Source: Curvivirga sp965219885
Lineage (GTDB): Bacteria; Pseudomonadota; Alphaproteobacteria; UBA8366; Aestuariispiraceae
Length of the DNA: 64,000 nt
Assembly (NCBI RefSeq): GCF_965219885.1
Contig: NZ_CBDCOT010000007.1
Coordinates: 62,001 to 126,000 of the forward strand
Direction of reading: 5' to 3'
Part shown: piece by piece, positions 34,620-42,784 of the stretch
How the letters are laid out: every line of letters begins with the position of its first letter
Numbering within the stretch: position 1 is the stretch's first letter
The notes under the pieces: model-generated
Told to the model about the DNA's origin: nothing
Database searches by the model: none
Seen by the model: only the letters and a program-made list of their open reading frames with translations
Translations under genes and position numbers: made by a program

Positions 34620-34741
34620 ATTCGTGACCCTTTTTAACAAAATCGGGATCGTATTTCAGGTTTTGCATGCTTAATTGCTGGAGACAGAAATTAACAGGCT
34701 GGTTCAAAAAACTGAACCGGGATTTACGAAAGGAACCTGAA

Positions 34742-35242
34742 ATGAAGAAATCAACCAAATTTATTGTTGCTGCTGCCGCTGTTGCTGTTGTTGCTACACC
34801 GATTATTTCCGGGATCAGTTACGCTGGCGGTAAATGGGGGCATGGTAAAAAAATGCACGGTATGCATCCAATTGTGAAAAATATGGATGAGATCGATGCC
34901 AATTCTGACGGGGCTATTGATAAGGTTGAGTTGCAAGAATGGCAGGTTGTGAAAGTTACACAGTTTGATGTGAATGGTGACAAAATGATCGACCTGGAAG
35001 AATTTGAAAAAATGTGGGTTGAACAAATGCGCAGTCGCATGGTTGATGGTTTCCAATTCCTGGACGATGACGGTAACGCACAAATCACCCTAGAAGAAAT
35101 TGCAATGCCATTGGATCGTATGTTTAACCGCATGGATCGAAATGACGATGGTCAAGTTACCAAAGACGAGATTAAAAAACGCAAGAAACATGCACGTCAT
35201 GATGACGACGATGACGATGATGACGATTATCATCGCGGTTAA
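34742..35242 (+). CDS. secreted EF-hand calcium-binding protein
   Basis: A 166-residue protein. The ATG at 34742 begins a signal peptide (MKKSTKFIVAAAAVAVVATP, cut near SYA-GGK) and has AAAGGA upstream. Four EF-hand-like loops follow: DANSDGAIDKVE, DVNGDKMIDLEE, DDDGNAQITLEE and DRNDDGQVTKDE, arranged as two pairs. The end is extraordinary: a Lys/Arg/His segment and then nine consecutive Asp before YHRG. The protein is periplasmic or secreted and very likely binds Ca2+ or a similar ion. It is divergent from a kinase/regulator pair whose sensor loop is also acidic and His-rich, which suggests one metal-responsive unit. A terminator follows. Confidence 0.88.
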   Translation: MKKSTKFIVAAAAVAVVATPIISGISYAGGKWGHGKKMHGMHPIVKNMDEIDANSDGAIDKVELQEWQVVKVTQFDVNGDKMIDLEEFEKMWVEQMRSRMVDGFQFLDDDGNAQITLEEIAMPLDRMFNRMDRNDDGQVTKDEIKKRKKHARHDDDDDDDDDYHRG

Positions 35243-35276
35243 TTATTCTCAAAATTTGCTCAAGAAAATACCTCTC

Positions 35277-35306
35277 GAAAACGCCTGCATATTGCGGGCG
35301 TTTTTT
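35277..35306 (+). terminator. terminator after the EF-hand gene
   Basis: ACGCCTGCA pairs with TGCGGGCGT (one G-U pair) around a 3-nt loop and is followed by six T. Confidence 0.85.
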
Positions 35307-35395
35307 ATTTGGCCTGATGACAAAAATTAAATTGGATATTTCCTAAAACCTTCAAAGATGGCAGGAAGGATAAAATAATCTTGTGAAGGTCCTTT

Positions 35396-36619
35396 ATGTC
35401 CCGTCGATCTTTTTTTTGTTTGTATTTTCTTGCGATCCTGTTTCATTCAGGCGCCTATGGTATGATTTTGTTGATGCCAGTCTTGTTAGAAGGCATAAAC
35501 GCAACGGAGGCTGATGCCGGTCGTTTACAGCTCGTTGCGGGTATTTCAACGATTGCAATTGTCATATTATCAGGAAAAATTGTTGATAAAGTTGGACGTA
35601 TGGGAAGTTTTGCTTTTTCAGGCTTACTTCTGTTCAGTGGATTGGGTTTTTATGGGCTATTAGAAAGTATTTCGGTTTTGAGTATTATTGCCTCACTTCT
35701 TTTTGGGGCTGGTTGGGGACTTTTCTTTTCAACAAAAGTGATGGTTCTTTCTCAAATCTGCTGGCCGGAGGAACGCGTAAAGCTATTTTCAATTGATCTT
35801 GTTGTATTCATGATTGGATTTGGAATATCTCCCGTTATCGGGCGCTTTCTTTATGAGGCAGGATTTTCTTATGCTGATGTTTATTGGGTGATGGGTATCG
35901 TTTGCCTGTGCAGTTCTGCATTGTTTCTGTTTCTGAAGAAGCCTTTAAATAAGTTAGAAAAGACAGGCAATTTGAATACTGCAATGGTGTTGGATGTTGC
36001 ATCTTTTATTCAAGTTTTACGATCACCTTCTATGATACCAATCGTAATAACGTTACTTATGGCAAGTATGTATGTCGGGTTAAATAATTTTCAGGCTAAA
36101 TGGGCGCAGACGAATGAGCTAAGCTATGCAGACTTCTTTATCGTTTATACGGTTGCAGTACTTGTCAGTAGATTTGCTATGATGCGTTACAAACTTTCAT
36201 CTTTTTCCTATTTCCATATCGGTGCTTTATTTATTGTCGCAATTGGCGGTGCAGTTGGCATGATTTATATGCAAGGAAGTTGGGGGATTTATATGATTTC
36301 AGCCTTTCTTGGTGGTGTCGGATTAGGTGGGATGACGCCAATAATTCAAGGCATTACGGCAAATCAATCAGATCAAGAAAATTTAGCGCAGACTATGCAG
36401 GTTATGGTTTTAGCTCATCTTACGGGTCTGTTTGGATTTCCTTATATTGGGGGGGAGATAATCGTTCATAGTGGCTTTGATCAATTTCACATGACGGCAA
36501 TCTATCTGGGTGTTGGCGCTTGCGTGTTGTGTGTGATTGGATATTTGCAATCAGGTGATTCTGTTACCTTAACTATTCATACCTATGATCATACTACCAA
36601 GGGCAATCAGATGGATTAG
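35396..36619 (+). CDS. major facilitator superfamily transporter
   Basis: A 407-residue protein with about 12 hydrophobic segments. The MFS loop 2-3 motif is present in the form GKIVDKVGRMG (about residues 60-70), and the central cytoplasmic loop (about 185-200, KKPLNKLEKTGNL) divides two six-helix halves. The C-terminal 20 residues are hydrophilic. It is convergent with, and overlaps by 51 nt, the small membrane-protein gene at 36569-36832. The substrate cannot be told; drug/metabolite efflux is the usual role for this kind of short MFS protein. Confidence 0.85.
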   Translation: MSRRSFFCLYFLAILFHSGAYGMILLMPVLLEGINATEADAGRLQLVAGISTIAIVILSGKIVDKVGRMGSFAFSGLLLFSGLGFYGLLESISVLSIIASLLFGAGWGLFFSTKVMVLSQICWPEERVKLFSIDLVVFMIGFGISPVIGRFLYEAGFSYADVYWVMGIVCLCSSALFLFLKKPLNKLEKTGNLNTAMVLDVASFIQVLRSPSMIPIVITLLMASMYVGLNNFQAKWAQTNELSYADFFIVYTVAVLVSRFAMMRYKLSSFSYFHIGALFIVAIGGAVGMIYMQGSWGIYMISAFLGGVGLGGMTPIIQGITANQSDQENLAQTMQVMVLAHLTGLFGFPYIGGEIIVHSGFDQFHMTAIYLGVGACVLCVIGYLQSGDSVTLTIHTYDHTTKGNQMD

Positions 36620-36832
36620 CATGATGGCTCGGTCATTCCAGAATATTCCCACAATAAACCAGCCAATCAGCCCGGCGAGAAATAAGTAGATATTTAAAGG
36701 TGTCAGGCCGAATGCGGTTGTCGCATAACCAGCAATTTGAATAATGGATGCCATCCATTTGAGTATCAAGACGAACTGGTCACGACGGATATTCAGCGGA
36801 TTTAAACTTACAGAGATAGAATTAGAAGCCAC
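36569..36832 (-). CDS. small membrane protein (DUF6552-like)
   Basis: An 87-residue protein if it starts at the GTG at 36832, where GGAGG sits 8 nt upstream; ATG at 36847 is the alternative. It has three hydrophobic segments (about 22-42, 45-62 and 68-84), with AGYATTAFGLTPLNIYLF and GWFIVGIFWNDRAIMLIH recalling small proteins annotated as DUF6552. It overlaps the end of the SDR gene by 11 nt, so it is probably co-translated with it, and its 3' end overlaps the convergent MFS gene. Function unknown. Confidence 0.65.
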   Translation of the reverse strand: MASNSISVSLNPLNIRRDQFVLILKWMASIIQIAGYATTAFGLTPLNIYLFLAGLIGWFIVGIFWNDRAIMLIHLIALGSMIIGMNS

Positions 36833-37526
36833 GTGTGATGCCTCCATCAATGCGGATATTCTGTGCTGTAATATAAGCTGCTGCGTCAGATGCTAAGTAA
36901 GAGATTAAACCTGATACCTCGTTTTCATGTCCATAACGTCCCATTGGGATACGACTGCGGCGTTCCTCTGTCTCTGGAAGGCTATCGATAAAACCGGGTA
37001 GAATATTATTCATGCGCACATTATCTGCAGCGAATTTATCTGCAAATAATTTTGTGTAACTTGCAAGCCCTGCACGAAAGACACCTGATGTGGGGAAGGT
37101 CGGATCAGCTTCGAAAGCAGCAAATGTTGAGATGTTTAAAATTGTGCCACCGCCATTTTTAACCATGATAGGTGCGACTAAACGAGACATTCGAATGGCA
37201 TTCATCAAATAGTAATCCATGCCTAAATGCCAATCATCGTCACTGATTTCCATGATATCCCCCTTTGGGCCGTGACCGGAGGAATTTACGACCACATCAA
37301 TACGTCCATATTCTTTGAGGACTTTCTTTACGAAAGCTTCTAAATCCGCATGAACAAGGTTGGAGCCCGTAAAACCCAAGCCTCCCAATTCATTTGCTAA
37401 AGCTTCTCCTTTACCTGATGCAGATAAGATCGCCACTTTGAAACCATCTTCGGCAAGTTTCTTTGCTGCACCTGCACCCATGCCACTTCCGCCAGCTGTG
37501 ATGACGGCCACTTTTTGATCAATCAT
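36822..37526 (-). CDS. short-chain dehydrogenase/reductase
   Basis: A 234-residue classical SDR. The cofactor motif is AVITAGGSGMGAGAAKKLAE (GGSGMG in place of the usual GxxxGxG), followed by NSSGHG in the NNAG position. The usual catalytic Ser/Tyr pair is altered: the Ser lies in ILNISTFAAFE, but the Y-x-x-x-K is seen as ASYTKLFADK, so Tyr-Thr-Lys spacing is shortened by my reading. It ends GGITRGF. It is divergent from the LysR gene at 37637. The substrate is unknown, and activity may differ from a standard dehydrogenase. Confidence 0.85.
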   Translation of the reverse strand: MIDQKVAVITAGGSGMGAGAAKKLAEDGFKVAILSASGKGEALANELGGLGFTGSNLVHADLEAFVKKVLKEYGRIDVVVNSSGHGPKGDIMEISDDDWHLGMDYYLMNAIRMSRLVAPIMVKNGGGTILNISTFAAFEADPTFPTSGVFRAGLASYTKLFADKFAADNVRMNNILPGFIDSLPETEERRSRIPMGRYGHENEVSGLISYLASDAAAYITAQNIRIDGGITRGF

Positions 37527-37636
37527 GATTATGTCCTCAAATTCATTTCATTTATCTAGTGTAAAGATAAGGTTGATCTGATCATGCAACAAATCATATA
37601 AAATGACATAGGATGTAGAAAAACTATTGGCTTCAA

Positions 37637-38503
37637 ATGAAACGCCCAAATCTAAAATCTTTATATGCATTTGATGCTGCTGCCCGTCATTTGAATTTTC
37701 GGCTTGCTGCTAATGAGTTGAATGTGACGCAAGGTGCTGTAGCACAGCAGGTTCGCCAATTAGAAGCTGATCTTGGAATTATTCTCTTTGAACGTTTGGC
37801 GCGTGGCTTAGCCCTTACAAAAGAAGGTGCCAGTTATCACAAATCTATACATGAAGCATTGGAGATTATTGAGCGCGCAACAAATGAGTTATTGCCTTCC
37901 TCTAGCAGGATTACTTTGAGTGTGACACCATCTCTGGCATCCAAATGGCTCGTGCCACGATTAATGAATTTCGCAAAGGAATTTCCAACGATCGAAGTAA
38001 ATACGGTTGCTAGTGAAGCACTTGCCAACTTTAAATCTGACGGTATTGATCTTGCGATACGACAGGGAAAGCCTCCCTTTGGGAATAGTTTAGAACATGT
38101 TTATTTATCCCCAATTGAACTGGTTGCAATCAGTAACCTGTCTTATGCGGAGACATTAGGTCCTATTGAAAGTATTGCTGATTTTACCAAAGCTCAACTG
38201 ATTGAAGATGCGCATTCACATTGGCGTAAATTGTTTGAAGCAGAAGGGATTAAAGTAAAATCTAACTCTTTGCAGCTCAATCAAACGGCCTTGGCGATGG
38301 ATGCTGTTATTAATGGGGATGGAGTCGCCCTAGTTCCTAAGATATTACTCCAATCCTCAATCAAGGATGGCAAGTTGAAGATATTATGGGAATTCCCTAA
38401 ACAGGACCCGGTTGGGTTCTATCTGGTATATCCAAGTCAAAAAAAATCAAACAGTAAGGCGACTGCACATTTGACCCAATGGTTATTGCAGCAAATGAAT
38501 TAA
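37637..38503 (+). CDS. LysR-family transcriptional regulator (GcvA-like)
   Basis: A 288-residue protein with a helix-turn-helix at about 5-63 (LKSLYAFDAAARHLNFRLAA, then VTQGAVAQQVRQLEADLG) and a LysR effector domain. It is divergent from the SDR/small-membrane-protein operon across 110 bp and lies 9 bp before the DMT transporter gene, so it may control both. Confidence 0.9.
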   Translation: MKRPNLKSLYAFDAAARHLNFRLAANELNVTQGAVAQQVRQLEADLGIILFERLARGLALTKEGASYHKSIHEALEIIERATNELLPSSSRITLSVTPSLASKWLVPRLMNFAKEFPTIEVNTVASEALANFKSDGIDLAIRQGKPPFGNSLEHVYLSPIELVAISNLSYAETLGPIESIADFTKAQLIEDAHSHWRKLFEAEGIKVKSNSLQLNQTALAMDAVINGDGVALVPKILLQSSIKDGKLKILWEFPKQDPVGFYLVYPSQKKSNSKATAHLTQWLLQQMN

Positions 38504-38512
38504 GGATAAAAG

Positions 38513-39421
38513 ATGGAAACTTCTCGTAATGCAGCTTTGTTTGCGGTTCTTTGTGCTGTGCTTACAACAATGATTTGGGCTGGTAACGCTATTATGGCAC
38601 GTGGACTTGGGGCAGATCTACCACCAGTAGGCTTAGCGTTTTGGCGCTGGTTGTTAGCCTGTGTCGTTTTTCTACCTTTTGCCATTCGCCCCCTTTTGCG
38701 AGATAGAAAGGTCATACGTGCAAATTTGCCTATCTTGCTGGCACTCGCCATACCAGGTGTAAGTTATTATAATACCTTCGTTTACATAGCGTTGCAGACA
38801 AGCCCTGTTGCAAACACCACTATGGTGATATGTGGGACACCTGCTTTAATTCTGTTGTTTTCAAATTTATTGTTTAAAGATCCAATTCGAAAACGCGATT
38901 GGCTTGGTATTGCTTTATCAATCCTTGGTGTATGTGTGTTACTTACGAAAGGTGACCTACTGCAGTTAGAGAGAGTCTCCATTGGGCAAGGTGAAATATG
39001 GGCTTTGGCGGCGGCTGTATCTTGGGCAATTTATTCTGTGTTGTTAAAAAAACGTCCGGAAGGTGTGGGACAAAGAAGTTTCGTTCTTTTCACTTTTACA
39101 GTTGGTATGTTGTCTCTGTTACCATTTGCTATTTATGAACATTATCATATCAAACCGATGGAATTCACGCAGACCAATATTCTGGCAATTCTTTATGTGG
39201 GTCTATTTGCTTCAATTTTGGCGTACTTAATGTGGAATAATGCAGTTAAAGTTCTAGGTCCTAGCAAGGTTGGGATTTTGTTATATATGTTTCCGGTTTT
39301 TGCTGTTGTAGGTGCAGCCATAATTTTAGGTGAGGGATTAGAATTATTTCATTTTATTGGAATTTTCACCGTCTTGAGTGGCGTTGCTATCTTATTGATT
39401 AAAAGAGCTAAACCCGCATAG
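38513..39421 (+). CDS. DMT-family (EamA) transporter
   Basis: A 302-residue protein of ten hydrophobic segments arranged as two EamA repeats (about 10-145 and 155-298). The repeat starts are visible in TMIWAGNAIMARGLG and GEIWALAAAVSWAIYSVLLK, and each half ends in a glycine-rich helix (LGIALSILGVCVLL; IGIFTVLSGVAILL). Family members export amino acids or other metabolites. AAGGAT precedes the ATG. The gene is 9 bp downstream of the LysR gene and is probably co-transcribed with it. Confidence 0.9.
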   Translation: METSRNAALFAVLCAVLTTMIWAGNAIMARGLGADLPPVGLAFWRWLLACVVFLPFAIRPLLRDRKVIRANLPILLALAIPGVSYYNTFVYIALQTSPVANTTMVICGTPALILLFSNLLFKDPIRKRDWLGIALSILGVCVLLTKGDLLQLERVSIGQGEIWALAAAVSWAIYSVLLKKRPEGVGQRSFVLFTFTVGMLSLLPFAIYEHYHIKPMEFTQTNILAILYVGLFASILAYLMWNNAVKVLGPSKVGILLYMFPVFAVVGAAIILGEGLELFHFIGIFTVLSGVAILLIKRAKPA

Positions 39422-39496
39422 AATACAGGTCTTACTTGTTCCTGCTATTGAAATTGTTTATCATGGTCATATCAGTTTTTGACTGGAAGTATTTCG

Positions 39497-40393
39497 ATGA
39501 GAAAACGATTTGGTATTATTTTGTTTCGGTTTGTTGTTCTGTTGGGAATATGTGCACCGAATTTGGTGCATGCCAAAGAACAAATAGACATTTATGTCCA
39601 AAATTTTCCGCCGTTTCATATTCTCGAAGGCGATTATAAGAAGACTGGTGTTTTAGATTACATCGCACAACAAGTTTCAACTGATCTTCAAAATGATTTC
39701 AGCTTTAGTTTCCGCGAAGCGAATTTTGCACGTTTCTTTAAAGATGCACGAAGTGGCCGCGCCGTCTGTAGCTTTGCTATTCGAAAAACTACAGAGAGAA
39801 TGGAATTTCTGGATTTCTCAATCCTTTTTGCGTTGTCATTAGGGAATGGTTTAGTCGTTGGTCCACATATTAGTGAGTTGATAAATGGCTTTCAGGATGA
39901 GGATGGCGAAGTAAATTTAAGCGAAATACGTAAATCCATTAATCTTACATATTGGAGCGAAACTGCACGTAGTTATGAGGCTGCGATTGAAGAGATTGTG
40001 AAGAATAAAGCACTGATAGATAGTGGGGTTGTACAGACCTATTCCTCACGAGAAGCGCTAGCCGGTGTTTTGAAAAATCTTACAAGATCAGCGAAGAATG
40101 CACATTTTGCATATGCGGAAGAAGTTAGTTATCACTCTGCAGTGAGTGGTATTGAAGAAGGATTGTCATATTTTCGGGTGATGGATGAATCTGAAGATTA
40201 TTCTATGGCACATCTTGCTTGTTCTAAAGGCGATTGGAATAACAATTTTATAATTGCGGCAAATGAAATCTTTAAAGAACTGAGAACATCAGAAGCGTTG
40301 AAGCACGTGCATATGCGTTGGTTACCTGAAAATATACATCAGCAATATAGTCAAATGGTCGATCAGGCTTTTAATGATCTTAATGATGAATAA
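39497..40393 (+). CDS. periplasmic binding-like protein (amino-acid family 3 type)
   Basis: A 298-residue secreted protein. I chose the ATG at 39497 because GGAAG lies 7-8 nt upstream and it opens a signal peptide (MRKRFGIILFRFVVLLGICA, cut near VHA-KEQ). The mature start IDIYVQNFPPFHILEGDYK and FFKDARSGRAVCSFAIRK resemble solute-binding domains of the polar amino-acid type. Its second half is more divergent. No transporter cistrons adjoin it. It resembles in general design the protein at 1224-2030. Ligand unknown. Confidence 0.7.
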   Translation: MRKRFGIILFRFVVLLGICAPNLVHAKEQIDIYVQNFPPFHILEGDYKKTGVLDYIAQQVSTDLQNDFSFSFREANFARFFKDARSGRAVCSFAIRKTTERMEFLDFSILFALSLGNGLVVGPHISELINGFQDEDGEVNLSEIRKSINLTYWSETARSYEAAIEEIVKNKALIDSGVVQTYSSREALAGVLKNLTRSAKNAHFAYAEEVSYHSAVSGIEEGLSYFRVMDESEDYSMAHLACSKGDWNNNFIIAANEIFKELRTSEALKHVHMRWLPENIHQQYSQMVDQAFNDLNDE

Positions 40394-40394
40394 T

Positions 40395-40438
40395 GAGAAA
40401 AAAGGCGCATGATGTTTTACCATGCGCCTTAAGTTTTT
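40395..40438. terminator. bidirectional terminator between binding-like and Rieske genes
   Basis: A perfect 10-bp stem (AAGGCGCATG / CATGCGCCTT) with a 9-nt loop, flanked by GAGAAAA on one side and AAGTTTTT on the other. It serves the two convergent genes. Confidence 0.85.
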
Positions 40439-40463
40439 CTCAACGAATGTTGAGATCAGAATT

Positions 40464-41618
40464 TTAAGCGTTTCGAGACGCTTCCAAGTTACTTGCCACC
40501 CAGTGATGGAAATTATGTGTTGGGCCATCCATTGCAGGTGAGAATTTACCACCGTCAAACAAATCTCCTTTGCGGCCACGCTGCATACCTTCAACCACAA
40601 AAATGTCTTCTTCTAAAACGCTTTTCCAACGAATAGCATTGGTTGCCAACATTGTTCCCATTTCAGGGTTCTTGACGGCTTCATCTTTATAGTAAAGCTC
40701 AATATGTTCGGTTGTTTCGTTCAAACCTGTTGGTTCAAGTAGGATTGTAAAAAAGTGATCGCGATGAGTGCCAAGAAGTACATTTGGATAAACAGCGATA
40801 TACTCACCTGCCTCATCCCATTTGTCGCTGAGGTCATCAAAGTCAGGGAATTTATGCCCGCCTTCGCCTTCCAATTGTTGGTAAACTAAAGTTCCTTGGC
40901 CCGCATATTTACCGGATTCATCAATGTTATAGTGATCTTCCAGACGAGAATAACTGTTCAAGCCTGGGTGAACGAATGGCAGATGATAACTTTCAAGATA
41001 ATTCTCTACAGCTAATTTCCAGTTCGCTTTTAGTTGAAGTTTAACTGAAGATTCCGGACCACCATGGGTCATCGGCTGATCAAACTCTTTCCATCTTTCC
41101 ATGAGAGCTGCATTGGCAACGGTAAAATCAGGTGCGTCTCCATTGATATTTACGAAAACAATATCATGCCAGACGTAAGAGCGAATTTTGATTAGGCCTA
41201 ATTCATCCAGTTTGATGTCTTCATGTTCATTGTTACCCGGGCCACCAACATGCGGTGTCGTGCGAAGCTCACCTTTTAAGCCATAGCACCAACCGTGATA
41301 AGGGCAGCGAATTGGGCCACGTACTTTGGTCGGTTCTTCAATCAAAATCATCCCGCGGTGACGGCATGTATTTTGAAAGACACCAATTTCACCATCGCGA
41401 TCACGAACCATTAACAAGGGCATACCAAGAAAATTTATTGGCTTTGCGTCGCCTGCAGCGGGGATGTCTTTACCATAACCAATACCGGACCAGTTATTGA
41501 ATAGAACTGCTTGTTTTTCTTCGTCAAAAACATCTTGATCGATGTAATGTGCATTTGGCAAACCTTTGGCTTTTTCGACAGGTTGCAGCACATCTTTCAA
41601 ATTTGTTTGCGCGGACAT
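40464..41618 (-). CDS. Rieske non-heme iron oxygenase, alpha subunit (GbcA-like)
   Basis: A 384-residue oxygenase. I chose the ATG at 41618 (MSAQTNLKD); GGGAGAG is about 6 nt upstream. The Rieske 2Fe-2S ligands are C85, H87, C105 and H108 (CRHRG, then CPYHGW). The mononuclear iron ligands include H212 and H217 in NYLESYHLPFVHPG, with E209 as the bridging acid. The style is that of glycine betaine/choline-type monooxygenases, which demethylate quaternary amines. A LysR gene follows upstream at 41734 and a VanB-type reductase is divergent from it at 42785, giving a plausible complete oxygenase system. Confidence 0.87.
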   Translation of the reverse strand: MSAQTNLKDVLQPVEKAKGLPNAHYIDQDVFDEEKQAVLFNNWSGIGYGKDIPAAGDAKPINFLGMPLLMVRDRDGEIGVFQNTCRHRGMILIEEPTKVRGPIRCPYHGWCYGLKGELRTTPHVGGPGNNEHEDIKLDELGLIKIRSYVWHDIVFVNINGDAPDFTVANAALMERWKEFDQPMTHGGPESSVKLQLKANWKLAVENYLESYHLPFVHPGLNSYSRLEDHYNIDESGKYAGQGTLVYQQLEGEGGHKFPDFDDLSDKWDEAGEYIAVYPNVLLGTHRDHFFTILLEPTGLNETTEHIELYYKDEAVKNPEMGTMLATNAIRWKSVLEEDIFVVEGMQRGRKGDLFDGGKFSPAMDGPTHNFHHWVASNLEASRNA

Positions 41619-41702
41619 TTTTGTCTCTCCCAATCACGTTGTTTTTATCTGTCTCTCTATTGGAAGAAAACTTAGAATGCTTCAATATCAGAAAACTTAA
41701 GT

Positions 41703-41722
41703 TTGAATTGAAATGAATTCAA
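41703..41722. promoter_or_regulatory. TTGAATT-N6-AATTCAA dyad upstream of the Rieske gene
   Basis: A perfect 7-bp inverted repeat lies 85 bp upstream of the oxygenase start and just past the end of the LysR gene. It is AT-rich, and a regulatory role is tentative. Confidence 0.35.
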
Positions 41723-41733
41723 TTGATCCTAAT

Positions 41734-42645
41734 CTAACTTTCGCTATGGGACATCAGCCAATCTTTTAAAATACATGCATTTTCGGACAGATGTGCCTCT
41801 GGTTGATAGGCGATATAGAACCTCTTTGGTGCCTTCATACGAAACTCTTCAAGGGCAACGAGCTGTTGTGTTTTAAGTAAAGGTGACACCAATGTCTGCC
41901 ATCCAAGCACTAACCCTGTGCCTTCTTGGGCTGCCTGCAAAGCAATCGTATAGTTATTAACTTTTGAACCGATTGATATTTTCCCTCTATATCCCATTTG
42001 CTTGAACCAATTTTCCCAAGTGGTCCAACTTTCATGTTCTGCTATCAGGTGGAAAAGATGTTGCTGAGCTAGATCTTCAACTTTTGCGCCTTTGAGTTTT
42101 TCAGCCAAAGCTGGCGCACAAAGAGGCACCAAGTAATCTTGAAATAAAATAGTTTCTTCCAATTCGCTTTCATCTTGTCGACCGTATTGAATACGTAAAT
42201 CTGGATTTTCGGTGAAACGCATAGGGCCGTCGGAAATGATTTGATTCACTGGGATATTGGAATGTTCTCGCCAGAAGGTGCTGACCTTTGGTGTAAGCCA
42301 TAATGCGGATACCGCAGATGTGCAGGCAATGGTTACTGATTGATCTTTTGGTGATTTTCTAAGGGAAGCTAAAGTGCGTGAAATCTCGCCGAAGCTTTTT
42401 TCAAGAGTTTCGAAAAGAATTTGCCCATTTTCGGTTAACTCCACCCCGCGATATTTCCGGTCAAAAAGCTGAACATCCAAATCTTCTTCCAACGCTTTTA
42501 TTTGATGACTTACAGCGCCAGACGTCACATTTAATTCACCTGCGGCATCTTTAAAGCTCATGCGACGGGCTGCGGCTTCAAAAACAGCCAAAGTTGTCAG
42601 GGAAGGTAACTGGTAATATCGACGCGCCATGATCCGGATATCCAT
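41734..42645 (-). CDS. LysR-family transcriptional regulator (GcvA-like)
   Basis: A 303-residue protein with a helix-turn-helix at about 14-72 (LPSLTTLAVFEAAARRMSFK, then VTSGAVSHQIKALEED) and a LysR effector domain. ATG at 42630 is an alternative start five codons in. It sits between the Rieske oxygenase (same strand) and the reductase (divergent), so it probably controls both. A 30-bp dyad in the intergenic region is the probable binding site. Confidence 0.9.
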   Translation of the reverse strand: MDIRIMARRYYQLPSLTTLAVFEAAARRMSFKDAAGELNVTSGAVSHQIKALEEDLDVQLFDRKYRGVELTENGQILFETLEKSFGEISRTLASLRKSPKDQSVTIACTSAVSALWLTPKVSTFWREHSNIPVNQIISDGPMRFTENPDLRIQYGRQDESELEETILFQDYLVPLCAPALAEKLKGAKVEDLAQQHLFHLIAEHESWTTWENWFKQMGYRGKISIGSKVNNYTIALQAAQEGTGLVLGWQTLVSPLLKTQQLVALEEFRMKAPKRFYIAYQPEAHLSENACILKDWLMSHSES

Positions 42646-42655
42646 CTTGATTATA

Positions 42656-42685
42656 AGTTTAGTTTTGAATTAGATTAACTAAACT
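42656..42685. promoter_or_regulatory. AGTTTAGTT-N12-AACTAAACT dyad, probable LysR binding site
   Basis: Perfect 9-bp arms separated by 12 bp lie 10 bp upstream of the LysR start and 100 bp upstream of the reductase start. Length and symmetry fit the T-N11-A class of LysR sites. The half-site AACTAA recurs as a dyad at 47073-47091 before the second Rieske gene. Confidence 0.6.
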
Positions 42686-42784
42686 ATAAATGATAATTTT
42701 AAGTATTGTCTAGACGACTAGTTTTTAGCTAAAGCTGACATAGGCAGATAAAAAGAAAATACTGATCAAGATAGAGGATGTTTT

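Noticed and set aside
35202..35228. Poly-Asp codon run at the end of the EF-hand gene as a slippage repeat
   Set aside because: GAT and GAC codons alternate irregularly, so it is not a simple repeat prone to slippage; selection for acidic residues explains it better.
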